Part shown: positions 11,825 through 22,909 of the stretch, one piece after another
How the letters are laid out: every line of letters starts with the position of its first letter
Position numbering within the stretch: the stretch's first letter is position 1
Made by a program: the position numbers and the translations under genes
Notes under the pieces: model-generated
What the model was told of the DNA's origin: nothing
The model's input: the letters and a program-made list of their open reading frames with translations, nothing else
Database searches by the model: none
DNA from: Malachius bipustulatus
Lineage: Eukaryota > Arthropoda > Insecta > Coleoptera > Melyridae
DNA: 64,000 nucleotides
NCBI GenBank assembly: GCA_910589415.1
Contig: OU342638.1
Location: 38,971,579 to 39,035,578, forward strand
Reading direction: 5' to 3'

Positions 11825-12010
11825 TCCCTTGCTTGCTCTTACTCATAGCAGATTTCTCAGAATTGGAGGAGATAACGTTTATTAATGCGTTCTAGAAACT
11901 CTCTACGAGTGAGAGTCTAGAATATTTCCACCACCTCGGATTGCATATATAAATGAACTGCATGAAGGGGAAATTTAAATAAAAATATTTTGAAATAGAA
12001 GATTAGCAGT
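11825..12010. repeat. Left direct repeat of an 1.6-kb element
   Basis: Shares TCTAGAATATTTCCACCACC, TCGGAT-GCATATATAAATGAA and GTGTACGAAATAAA-like strings with 13,165-13,400. With that copy it brackets the array at 12,110-13,070. Confidence 0.75.
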
Positions 12011-12109
12011 GTACGAAATAAAAAGTACCTGCTGGAAATAAATTGTGCTAGTGCTATTAAATGCGTTTATAAAACCATTTAGAGATAAAATCGCTCGTAA
12101 CTTCACTTT

Positions 12110-13075
12110 TTTAAATGGAACACCCTGTATATTATTGCATTTTTGAATTTGTCAGGAAATTCTAGTCTGGTTTGATATATCGCACTCCATATCTAAGTAT
12201 TATAGTTTTTGGGTTGTGCCAATTTTTTTTTTTAAAGTAGCAAAATTTGAACCCGAATAACTCGAAAAGTACAACCTCTCAGCCTATAGTGCGACATATC
12301 AAGTCAGACTAGAATTGTCTGACTAATCCGAAAATGTAATAATATACAGGGTGTTCCATTTGAAAAAACGAAATTACAGGTTATTTTTTGTTAAAATGCG
12401 AGTGTGGCTGCCATTAAATTATTCTATTCGAAAAGAGCATAAAAAATTATATATAAAAAAAGAGAAAAAAATTAAGTCCACTCTAAAAGTAGCAAAATTT
12501 GAACCCGAATAACTCGAAAAGTACAACTTTTCAGCGTATAGTGCGACATATCAAGTCAGACTAGAATTGTCTGACTAATCCGAAAATGTAATAAAATACA
12601 GGGTGTTCCATTTGAAAAAACAAAATTACAGGTTATTTTTTGTATAAATGAGAGTGTAGCTACCATTAAGTTATTCCTGTTGAAAAAAACGTCAAAAATG
12701 TTTAAAAAAAATCGCCCCTAAAAGTAGCAAAAGTTTCAACCTGAATAACTCGAAAAGTACAATTTTTCAGCCTATAGGTAGTGTGACCTGTCGAGTCAGA
12801 CTAGAATTGTCTGATTAATCCGAAAAAGTAATAATATACAGGGGGTTATTATCAAAATAACAACTCACAGAACATTTTTTTTTAATAAGTGTATTTTAAA
12901 TCTAAGATAAGTCAGAAATTAGTATTCTTAGACATGGAGTGTGACATATCAAGTCAGACTAAAATTGTCTGACGAATCCAAAAATGTAATAATATACAGG
13001 GTGTTCCATTTGAAATAACAAAGTTACAGGCTGTATCTTGTATAAATACGAGCATTGCTACCATTAAAAAATTCC
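12110..13075. repeat. Subrepeats ending in ACAGGGTGTTCC
   Basis: Units contain GACATATCAAGTCAGACTAG, AATTGTCTGACTAATCC, AAAATGTAATAATATAC and AGGGTGTTCCATTTGAAA, with the last at about 12,347, 12,599, 12,838 (mutated) and 12,997. The first unit, 12,113-12,190, is inverted relative to the others. Between units are AGTAGCAAAATTTGAAC and CGAATAACTCGAAAAGTAC. ACAGGGTGTT ends are common in insect mobile DNA, but the parent element cannot be named. Confidence 0.85.
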
Positions 13076-13164
13076 AAATACTACTATTATTACATTAAAT
13101 ACTAATATTCCATGTAAATAAGTAAATAGTGTCAAGATAAGTGTAAATAAATAATTACCGACTC

Positions 13165-13400
13165 AGATTTCTCAAAATATTGAGAGATAACGTTCATTAA
13201 CTTGTTCTATAGGAACTCCACGATGAGTAAGTCAATTCACCGTTATAGTGATATCACTCTAGAGAAAGGGTCTAGAATATTTCCACCACCTCGGATCGCA
13301 TATATAAATGAACCACATGAAGAGGAGTCTTCAATTTTCAAATAGAAGTCAAACGGTGTACAAAATAAATAATTAAGTAGTGTCAATCTGAGTGTAAATA
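13165..13400. repeat. Right direct repeat of the 1.6-kb element
   Basis: Partner of 11,825-12,010, with an extra insertion near 13,215-13,260. Followed by ACACCCTGTACAAG at about 13,440, an inverted-like version of the internal AGGGTGT motif. Confidence 0.75.
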
Positions 13401-14439
13401 AATAATTAGTGCTTACTACAATTATTTTGCTCATCCACGTACACCCTGTACAAGTATAGGGGATGATTAAGGGACAAGGGAATTGTATCAAGAGTAAATA
13501 AATAAATAAATAAATAAACAGCAGCATCAATTATTTTGTATTATTTGTATATAAAACATTATTAATGTATGTATATTTCCTCTATATGCATAATATATGC
13601 ATCATGTTATGTATATCTAAATATATATAATAGATCTGCATATTTACGGACAATAAAAACGAAATTAAACTAGTGGAACTGGCATTAATAACAACACTAA
13701 ATTAGAATAGTAGGCGACCTTTATCTTGAAACTGTTTAATTACATCGACGCCGGTAATTATAATTAAGCTAAAAACCGTGCAAACCATTGCACCATATTT
13801 TACATGGGTAGGTATAAATACATATCTAAACCACTTATACATACCTACCTATGTAATACAGCCGCATATCATTACTAGAGGCGACAAAAAAAATGACATT
13901 TGCAGACTTTGATGCATGTCTTGTCTTATTTATCTCGTTACACAAAAAGAGATAAAAATTAATGAGCACCCTGTGATAAGATTACCAATAATAATTATTT
14001 ATTAATTGCCTCATTAATTACTCCACTAATTAATTACCACCGGTAAGAATTTTATACTAATCCTTAATAACATTTGTCTAGAATAATTCAACTCCGGACT
14101 TTCATGCAGGGGTAGTCCCCCCTCTTTCCTACCCCTTGTTATTGGAACTTGTTTATAGGTACACAAATGCGGGGACATAAAAATTAAACAGAATTGTCAT
14201 GTGTGGACACGAACAAGGCAGCGGGACCCGAACAACATACCAGCAAACTCGGCTTCTTTGCCAGATTGTTCTATTTTTTTAAATTAATTTTTTGTCGAAA
14301 GGTACTCGTAATAAAGATAATTAATTTAAATCGCCCCATAAATAAAAACTGGTACGAAAAGTTAACTTTTACGGACTCTTAATAAACTAAACTTACCCCT
14401 AAAATCGTTACTCGTCGTCCGATTACAATTAAAAATGGG
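13401..14439. other. AT-rich non-coding stretch
   Basis: Contains (AAAT)n at about 13,495-13,520, AT-rich ATATATGCAT-type DNA at 13,560-13,640 and a TACCTACCTATGTAA string at about 13,850. Toward 14,300 the first diverged units of the next satellite begin. No gene is seen. Confidence 0.55.
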
Positions 14440-17400
14440 TTCGTGAAACTTTTTATCCAGGTTGTTCAATTTTTTAATAAAATTTCAGTCTAGAAGTATT
14501 CGTGCAAAAGTTACAGCCTCCATCACGAAAACGATGCGAGTTACTTACCTACAGAGGAGTCGATTTCATTTACGAGATCCTCGTGATCGATTCACTTGAA
14601 CAATTAATTTTCCTTCAAATCGCTCCATAAATAAAAAAGTGGTACGAAAAGTGAACTTTTACGGACTCTTAATAATAAACTAAATCAGCCTCTATAATCG
14701 TCATTCGTCATCCGATTTCAATAAAAATTAGTCTTGTGAAGCTTCTTATCCAGATTGTTAAATTTTTTCATGAAATTTCAATCTACAAGTACTCGTGCAA
14801 AGTGTTAGAGTTACAGAAAAATCAATTTTATTTATCAAATCCTCGTGATCGCTTTACTCTAAAAATTAATTTTCATACAAATCGCTCCATAAATGAAAAA
14901 GCGGTACATAAAGTGAGTTTTTACGGACGCATAAAAATCTAAAATCACCCCTCAAACCTTTATCCGCGATCTGATTTCGATCAAATTTGGTATTTCAACA
15001 TATCTCGAACGGCTTTCTCAATTTTTCAAAAAAGAAGAGTACATATTTTAGAGCTTCTACTTAAAAAATGACACGTCCTACAAAGAAATGGATTTTTTTA
15101 AAGAAATCCTCTCACTTGATTTGCTGTATTTACAAATTTTCAACAAAATAACTCCATAAATTTGAAAGTAGTACGAAAAGTGGACTTTTACGGACGCATA
15201 AAAATATAAAAATGCTTCCCAAATCCTTATCCGCGACCCGATTTCGATCAAATTTGGAATTTCAACACGTCTCGACTAGTTTTTTCAAATTTTTTAAAGA
15301 AATCTCGTCCAAAAGGAAAAGCACAAATTTTAGAGCTTCTACTTTAAAAATCACATGTCCTACAAAGAAACGGATTTTTTAAAAGAAATCCTCCCACTTG
15401 ATTTGCTGTATTAACAAATTTTCAACAAAATTGGTCCATAAATATAAAAGTAGTACGAAAAGAGGACTTTTAAGGACGTATAAAAATAACAAAGTGCCTC
15501 TCAAATCCTTATCCACGACCCGATTTCGATCAAATTTGGTATTTCAACACATCTCGAACAGCTTTCTCAATTTTTCAAAAGAAACCTTGTTAAAAAAGAA
15601 GAGCACAAATTTTAGAGGTTCTACTTTAAAAATGACACGTCCTACAAAGAAACGGATTTTTTTAAAAGAAATCCTCTCACTTGCTTTATTGTATTAACAA
15701 ATTCAAATTCTCAACAAAATTGGTCCATAAATTTAAAAGCGGTACATAAAGTGAGTTTTTACGGACGCATAAAAATAAAAAAGTGCCTCTCAAATCCTGA
15801 TCCGCGACCCGATTTCGATCAAATTTGGTATTTCAACACATCTCGAACAGCTTTATCAATTTTTTAAAAGAAACCTTGTTAAAAAAGAAGAGCACAAATT
15901 TTAGAGCTTCTACTTTAAAAATCACATGTCCTACAAAGAAACGGATTTTTTAAAAGAAATCCTCTCACTTGATTTGCTGTAATAACAAATTTTCAACAAA
16001 ACTGCTCCATAAATTTAAAAGTAGTACGAAAAGTGGACTTTTACGGACGCATAAAAATATAAAAATGCTTCCCAAATCCTTATCCGCGACCCGATTTCGA
16101 TCAAATTTGGAATTTCAACACGTCTCGACTAGTTTTTTCAAATTATTTAAAGAAATCTCGTCCAAAAGGAAGAGCACAAATTTTAGAGCTTCTACTTTAA
16201 AAATGACACGTCCTACAAAGAAACGGATTTTTTTAAAAGAAATCCTCTCACTTGCTTTATTGTATTAACAAATTCTCAACAAAATTGGGCCATAAATTTA
16301 AAAGTAGTACGAAAAGTGGACTTTTACGGACGTATAAAAATAAAAAAGTGCCTCTCAAATCCTTATCCACGACCCGATTTCGATCAAATTTGGAATTTCC
16401 ACACATCTCGAGCAGCTTTCTCAATTTTTCAAAAGAACCCTTGTTAAAAAAGAAGAGCACAAATTTTAGAGCTTCTACTTTAAAAATGATACGTCCTACA
16501 AAGAAACGGAAATTGTTAATGAAATCCTCTCATTCGATTTACTGTATTAAGAAATTTTCAACAAAATTGCTCCATAAATTTGAAATTAGTACGAAAAGGA
16601 GAGTTTTACGGACTCATAATATGTATAAAAACGCCTCTCAAATCCTTATCCGCGACCCGATTTCGATCAAATTTGGTATTTCAACACATCTCGAACAGCT
16701 TTCTCAATTTTTCAAAAGAAACCTTGTTAAAAAAGAAGAGCACAAATTTTAGAGCTTCTACTTTAAAAATGACACGTCCTACAAAGAAACGGAAATTGTT
16801 AATGAAATCCTCTCATTCGATTTACTGTATTAAGAAATTTTCAACAAAATTGCTCCATAAATTTGAAATTAGTACGAAAAGGAGAGTTTTACGGACGCAT
16901 AATAATATAAAAACGCCTCTCAAATCCTTATCCGCGACCCGATTTCGATCAAATTTGGTATTTCAACACATCTCGAACAGCTTTATCAATTTTTTAAAAG
17001 AAACCTTGTTAAAAAAGAAGAGCACAAATTTTAGAGGTTCTACTTTAAAAATGACACGTCCTACAAAGAAACGGATTTTTTTAAAAGAAATCCTCTCACT
17101 TGCTTTATTGTATTAACAAATTCAAATTCTCAACAAAATTGGTCCATAAATTTAAAAGTAGTACGAAAAGTGGACTTTTACGGACGCATAAAAATAAAAA
17201 AGTGCCTCTCAAATCCTGATCCGCGACCCGATTTCGATCAAATTTGGTATTTCAACACATCTCGAACAGCTTTATCAATTTTTTAAAAGAAACCTTGTTA
17301 AAAAAGAAGAGCACAAATTTTAGAGCTTCTACTTTAAAAATGACTTGTCCTACAAAGAAACGAATTTTTTAAAAGAAATCGTCTCACTTGATTTGCTGTA

Positions 17401-17625
17401 TTAACAAATTTCCAACAAAATTGCTCCATAAATTTGAAAGTAGTACGAAAAGTGGAGTTTTACGGACGCATAAAAATATAAAAATGTCTCCCAAATCATT
17501 ATACGCGACCCGATTTCGATCAAATTTGGAATTTCAGCACATCTCGACTAGTTTAAATTTTGTTTTTCATCTGGTCTACAAGAGAAGAGAGCTTCCATCT
17601 TAAAAATGGCGTTCTAGGTATAAAA
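14300..17625. repeat. Satellite array, ~285-bp monomer
   Basis: Tandem units of 276-290 bp. Landmarks are TTTTACGGACGCATAAAAAT, CGACCCGATTTCGATCAAAT, TTTCAACACATCTCGA, AGAGCACAAATTTTAGAGC, GACACGTCCTACAAAG and CTCCATAAATTTGAAAG. Units left of about 15,100 are older and more diverged. The core GACCCGATTTCGATCAAATT is also the most conserved segment of the satellites at 1-1,925 and 8,780-10,520. Because 285 is a multiple of three, long frames (up to 178 codons) stay open through consecutive units; they are artefacts. Confidence 0.93.
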
Positions 17626-18430
17626 AAAACTTTTACGGACTCATTAAAAAAAAATTAAATTAATGCAAATCATAATTATAATAAATTGTACCTCTCCAGA
17701 ATGACGTCACTTGTATTCTTTCCTGAACGCGTCTCAATATAACGTGATTTGGGAACAACGAGGATACAAAAAAACATATTTATGAATTAAAATGGGCCAA
17801 ACTTTTAAGAAATCCTCCTCGGCGATCGGACAAATTTTAATTATTGTAAATACAAGAACAGATCGTTTCCTCTCCAGAATGACGTCACTGGTATTTTTTG
17901 CTGAACGCGTTCAGTTATTATTTCATAACACACACGTGTGGCGTCATTTTGGGGTTTGGGATCAAACGAGCATTTTATTGTTCAATCAAAATTATTATTT
18001 TGGGCAGTCTCTGAATCCAAAAAATTGGTCAAAATGATTTTTCTTTAATAAAAAGTACATACACACACACGTACGAGCAGGAAAAACGCTCCATTTTCCG
18101 AACTTGCGCCACTCGGGCCGATTATTTGACAACTGTTGCGTCACCGGATTCAACAGGTCGGTTGTTTTATCGGCGGCGATAAATCCGCAGATTAGGCCGG
18201 GATATAAATTAATTACGTCACGTGTATATGGTGTCAGAGTAGTGTCACCATCTGCACCATCACCATCACCATCAGGACTATCGTCATTATGAAATATTAA
18301 TTACATAATTAATTATTATTATTCACTCCCGGTAGATAATTGAACAAGAAAAAGGGTTACTTTATTCCCTCTTGTTATTATATAATAATAATAATAACAG
18401 AGAAGAGGGGAAAAAAATCAAATTACTTAC
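17626..18430. other. Non-coding: short duplication with CRE-like sites, CACCAT run
   Basis: CCTCTCCAGAATGACGTCAC is present at about 17,691 and again at about 17,870, each followed by TGAACGCGT, so about 50 bp is duplicated 179 bp apart. Both carry the palindrome TGACGTCA, the CREB/ATF consensus. A CACCATCACCATCACCATCA run sits at about 18,250. On the minus strand this is the intron that follows the exon ending at 18,431. Confidence 0.55.
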
Positions 18431-19102
18431 CTTTTCTTCTTGGAAATTCTCTCCGACGGAGATGGGCGTGGGCGGCGTGCTCGGCGTGTTCGTGCCCCCT
18501 CGATCGTCGTCCTGGTGCCTTCCTTCCAGCGACCGCGACTCCCTCAGATGATCGATATGCGACTTGTACTCCCGGTACTTGAGCTCGTTGATGTCGGGAT
18601 GCCTCACCTCGCCCTGCCCGCCCTGATAACTCCCGGACATGTTCGCGTTCAGGTTCCGCTCCATCAGCCCCCGCTCGCCGCCGCCGCCGCCCAGCCCGTT
18701 CCGGTCCTGCTGCTGGGCGACGAGCGACCGCTCCAGGTTCAGCCGCTCCAGCCCCAGCCCGTGCTCCATGCTCAATCTTTGGTCGTGCTGGTGCTGGTGC
18801 TGGTGCATGGTCCGCTCGTTGATCAGCCGCTCCAGGCTGGAGCGCTGCTCCTGGGCCTGGGCCATCTTCTCCTGCAGCAGCCGGTCCCCGTTCAGGCTCA
18901 GGTTCAGCTCGAGAGCCGGGTTGCTCGGCGGCTGGTGATGCGGGGAGGACTGGTGGTGGTGGATCCTGCCGGGCTCGCCGTTGTGATGGAGGTTGAGCCG
19001 CAGGTCGACGTTGCGCTCCCCGAGACGGTCCCCGAGGGAGCGGAGCGTGTCGATGGAACGCTGCAGGTGGGTGGAGTAGTTGGAGTTGTTCTCGAGGAGC
19101 AT
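18431..19102 (-). CDS. Coding exon, His/Gln/LER-rich N-terminal region of a regulator
   Basis: An open frame of 224 codons from ATG (19,102) to a strong donor, AAG|GTAAGT, whose exon side ends at 18,431 in phase 0. The frame is also open for about 24 codons upstream of this ATG, to a TAA near 19,177, but there is no ATG and no good polypyrimidine acceptor there, so a first coding exon is preferred. Residues 1-35 (MLLENNSNYSTHLQRS, LGDRLGERN) look conserved and amphipathic. Then come a His/Pro/Asn-rich linker (38-62), Leu/Glu/Arg repeats (LERLINER ~90-97, LERLNLER ~118-125), a His-Gln tract (99-108), a Gly run (138-142), a charged segment ELKYREYKSHIDHLRE (173-188) and a TPSTPPTP stretch (205-213). 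The exon is strongly GC-rich against AT-rich flanks. Seen: exon-like frame and donor. Inferred: alternative N-terminus of the zinc-finger gene whose other exons lie at 62.8 kb. Confidence 0.75.
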
Positions 19103-19848
19103 CGCGGACGGTTGGTGGAAGTCGATGCCTCCACCGCGGTACTCCAATCGACCCTCCAGTTTGATTTCGTTAATTTAATTCTTCTTAATTAGCGATATAA
19201 TTGATTAATTAATTAATTAATTGTAAAAATCACATTTATTATTTGACAGAGGGAAGGGGGTGGTGATCACATTACATTCATTTATACTTAAGGTGGTGGT
19301 TGTTTTCTTTTTGTTGCTTTTTTGGTTACTTTTTGTACATTTCGTTGGTGGTGGTGGTGCTGGTGGTGGCAATGGCGGCGGTGGTGGTGGTGACAGGTTC
19401 AACACTTTAATTTAAAGTATCTCTAATCTCTATTATTATTATAATAACGAACATCTTATTATTATTATTATTAGAATGAATTAATTTAATTTTTATTAAT
19501 TAATTAATTAATATTAATTTAATAATTTAATAAAAATGGACAGGGTGTTTTATTATTATTATTATTATTATTGTTATTATTATTTTTTTTTATATAAATA
19601 TTGCAGCGCTCAATAAAAATTTAACAACAACACAGAGATATCACATTGATTTTAAATTTTTCGAATTAATACCTAATTAACTCCTTAATTGGTAATAATA
19701 ATTAATAATTAATAATTCGTACAAATTCCCTCTTCTGCTTCTTAAACGGGCGAGAAAAAGAAGCGATCGAATCAAAATCACTCAAACAATCAGTCGTTTC
19801 GGTTGATAGATAGGTAACGATACCTACGTCGTAATATCTCAGGTAAAC

Positions 19849-19893
<45 letters not shown>

Positions 19894-20734
19894 GCGACTT
19901 AACTCAACAATAACAACAAGAAAACTACGATCGGAAAAAAATGTCCCACTACGACTAACAAACTTACGGCGCCTACTAATAATAATTGTACTTGTGCTAC
20001 TGGTTTCGGTTTCGGTCGTTGACAAACAAAAACGAAACGGCGGACGGCGTAAGAACAAAAAAACGAAAACAAAAACGCATCTGTTCGGTAAAAACGAACG
20101 CTCTGACGGGTAGCAAAAACTACACTAACAACAGAGACGATGAGATTAAAGAGAAAAACTCAGCGCCGGTCGCGGCAGCAACACAGCATCCTGATCGCCG
20201 TGTGTCCGCGACGTTGCCGGCTCACCCGGTACACGAGGTTTCCTTGCTACTTTCCTACGACTCTCGATTTTGGCTTGCCTTACCTGCCGCGTATTATTAT
20301 TACAAATCGCAGTTTCGTTATCTTTATCGGTACCCTTATCGCTTATCGCTTTTTTTTATGTTGTTCCTTCTTTTCTTTACTTCAACATTCTACAACCTGT
20401 GCCTTCTATCATACCTAATAATACTAATAAGAAATCGAATTCCAAGTATTATAACAACGTGAAAAAATTCATGAATTTTGAATGAAGGAAAAGGAATAAC
20501 ATAATAAATAATAACCAATATTACACTTGCAAAAAAAAATTGTATTTATGAAAAAAAATCAATTAAATTAATTAAAAATTAAATTAAAAAAAAACATTAA
20601 TTAATAACCACTCTGAATAAGTAAAATTACCAGAGACAAACAATTAATTAAAATTTATTTTTTCAAAATATCTACGAGAAAACTTTCACAAAAAATTAAA
20701 AAAAATAATTACACGTCAACGTGACATTTATTTC
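19103..20734. promoter_or_regulatory. Candidate 5' UTR/promoter zone of the 19-kb exon
   Basis: Lies upstream of the 18,431-19,102 exon on the minus strand. It holds ATTAATTAATTA runs (19,205-19,222 and 19,495-19,515), a GGTGGT run (19,345-19,395), TTATTATTA runs near 19,550, a GACGAC/GGCGGC run (19,848-19,900) and a GC-rich segment at 20,155-20,300. On the minus strand GCGGCAG|GTAAGG at about 20,284 is a good splice donor and could end a non-coding first exon. Open frames here on both strands come from simple sequence and are not accepted. Promoter function is inference from position and composition. Confidence 0.3.
19848..19902. repeat. GAC/GGC trinucleotide repeat
   Basis: CGACGGCGACGGCGACGACG-type run turning into GGCGGCGGCGGCGGC. 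It yields a polyarginine frame on the minus strand that is an artefact. Confidence 0.9.
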
Positions 20735-20935
20735 TCTCCTGATCTGTGTTATTCTTGGCTAATAAATGATAGACTGATGAGATACAATTACACCGAAACG
20801 TCTTAATAATAATATTTGTATTTTCTCATGTCATAAGGGAATTAAGTACCTAACCCACGGTTAGTGTTAGTAGATATTTATTTTAATGCTAATTTTGAGC
20901 GGAAAGCAATGACAAACGACAATAAACGACTAACT
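20735..20935 (+). repeat. Dispersed element copy 2 with hammerhead-like core
   Basis: Second copy of the element at 5,880-6,110: GACTGATGAG at about 20,775, a 14-nt spacer, CGAAACGTC near 20,798, then GTATTTTCTCA, CATAAG, ATTTTAATGCTAATT and GAAAGCAATGACAA. AGAC before and GTCT after the core can pair. The spacer between CTGATGA and GAAA differs at several bases between the two copies while CTGATGAG, ACAATTA/GCAATTA and GAAACGTC are retained. Confidence 0.5.
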
Positions 20936-21139
20936 ATATCAGAAGTATTTCTTACCTAGTACCTACCTACGATGGCCTCTCTAATGAAAAAAGGACCTTA
21001 GAAGATTATTGAGAATTTATTTTATTCGTTTTTTTTTTATTTTTGATTCCCTGAATTTCATATTTTTCGATTTGAAATCGGAAAAATTAAAACCTATTTG
21101 ATCATTTTCTCGCAGCTCAGGATAGTTCATTTTTTCTCA

Positions 21140-21835
21140 TAGCTGACCTATGTTGGGTAAAAAAAAGGCCTGACCAGGAATGTAAAAAAAAGAGCTGAGA
21201 GTGTCAAAAAGTGAGCTAACCTGGCTCGAGGAAAAAAGAGCTGACCCGGAAGAGAAAAAAAATGAGCAAAAATGGAAAAATAGTGAGAGAGCGTCAAAAA
21301 GTGAGCTGACCTGACTTGAGGAAAAAAGAGCTGACCCGGAAAGAGAAAAAAATGAGCAAAAATGGAAAAATAGTGAGAGTGTCAAAAAGTGAGCTGACCT
21401 GGCTCGAGGAAAAAAGAGCTGACCCGGAAAGAGGAAAAAAATGAGCAAAAATGGAAAAACAGTGAGAGAGTGTCAAAAAGTGAGCTGACCTGGCTCGAGG
21501 AAAAAAGAGCTGACCCGGGAAGAGGAAAAAAATGAGCAAAAATGGAAAAATAGTGAGAGAGCGTCAAAAAGTAAGCTGACCTGGCTCGAGGAAAAAAGAG
21601 CTGACCCGGAAAGAGGAAAAAAATGAGCAAACATGGAAAAATAGTGCGAGAGTGTCAAAAAGTGAGCTGACCTGGCTCGAGGAAAAAAGAGCTGACCCGG
21701 GAAGAGGGAAAAAATGAGCAAAAATGGAAAAATAGCGAGAGAGTGTCAAAAAGTGAGCTGACCTGGCTTGAGGAAAAAAGAGCTGACCCGGAAAGAGGAA
21801 AATTAGCAAAAATGAAAAGAGGACCTGGATTTTTA
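21140..21835. repeat. Tandem array, ~91-bp unit (AGCTGACC superfamily)
   Basis: Seven to eight units of 88-91 bp, each with GAGCTGACCTGGCTCGAGG, AAAAAAGAGCTGACCCGG, AATGAGCAAAAATGG and AGTGTCAAAAAGT. The internal half-units GAGCTGACCTGG and GAGCTGACCCGG show that the 91-bp unit is itself a dimer. It belongs with the AGCTNACCTGG repeats of the right half of the window. Minus-strand frames rich in FFLFPGQLFF are repeat translations. Confidence 0.92.
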
Positions 21836-22909
21836 CAAAAAATGGGCTAACCTAGATCGAGAAAATTGGCTAATTTTAACAGAGAGGGAGGGTGATTCAG
21901 AGAGAAAGGGAGAGAGACAGAATTAGAGTCAATTGATTCGATAGCGACAAAAACATTATAAAAAATTAATTTTGGGCAAAAAAAATTAAAAAGGCGTGTA
22001 GAAAGAAAAAAACACACTTATAGCAATGGTACCAAAAAATAAAAAACATCAAAATAAAAATTTCGAAAAAAAAGAAAACCCGATGAGTAAAGAATGAAAA
22101 ATTAAAAATAATAAAAAAACAGAAAATCCCCGAATCGTCGACAATAAATCACGATCCGACAACGCCGCGTCCGGCGAACGGCGTGTTCAGCCACCGGGGT
22201 GGGGAGAGACGGGACGGCGTGGAATAGGGTGGTGGGGGCTAGAGTTACGTAACAGATAATCGTAGACGGCCTGGCCTGCGGATAACAAGAAACAAGAACA
22301 AGACAAGAACAAGTGAGCGTCGACGGCGGCGGCTGCGGCCGCGGCGGCGGCCGGCCAACGCGTCGGCCGTAGGGATAGGACTAGGACGACGGATGACACT
22401 GACGATTCCCGGCTACTACACTCTCGCTCGACCGACGACGTGGCCCGGTGTCGGGACGCCCGGATGAATTATTTATGTCATTACTAACTGAAACTGTCGC
22501 ATTATATTAAGCAGCTCGAGGCTCCGGCTCTGGCGAGTTTACTAATTTAACGTGACACGATAGTTGGTTGATTATCTTTTGATTATTGCAGCAAACGATT
22601 ACTTATAACGAGTCGTTATTTTTATATTTATTTATTTATTTATTTATTATTAGTGACGACCGGTTAAGGGATTCAATCATGCCATTATTGCTATGAAGGA
22701 ATAAAATTATTTATTGCTGCCGAAATTAATTTATTATTATTGCTAGTGCTCTGTACAAGCGGTTCATCATCACCAAATCATTGTTGCTATGGTTCTAGTT
22801 CTGGTTCAAGTACCTAATTTCTTAGCAATAATTCTAATGAATGGGGTGTAATTTATTGGGGCTACTTCAACCCTCATCTCGCAAGCGTTTGGCACCGCAG
22901 TCACACTAT
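21836..22909. other. Non-coding with CpG-rich patch at 22,130-22,460
   Basis: A-rich left part. At 22,130-22,460 the sequence becomes CpG-rich (GACAACGCCGCGTCCGGCG, GCGGCCGCGGCGGCGGCCGG, CGACCGACGACGTGGCCCGG), like an insect promoter or regulatory patch. A (TTTA)n run is at about 22,620-22,645. No coding exon is recognised; a 70-codon minus frame is an Ala/Ser-rich product of the GCG run. Confidence 0.45.

Noticed and set aside
15398..17116. Lys/Ser-rich plus-strand ORFs up to 178 codons
   Set aside because: They run through consecutive 285-bp satellite units (a multiple of three) and change with unit variants; not protein-like.
18440..19192. Plus-strand ORF of 250 codons overlapping the 19-kb exon
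   Set aside because: It is the antisense shadow of the minus-strand exon. The minus frame has biased protein-like residues and a perfect donor; the plus frame is Val/Leu/Pro-rich only because of GC content.
19986..20462. 158-codon plus-strand ORF
   Set aside because: No ATG-supported domain, overlaps simple-sequence DNA and another frame, and lies in the likely 5' region of the minus-strand exon.
21137..21809. Phe/Ser-rich frames resembling membrane proteins
   Set aside because: They are translations of the 91-bp repeat with TTTTT-rich antisense; overlapping copies appear in shifted frames.
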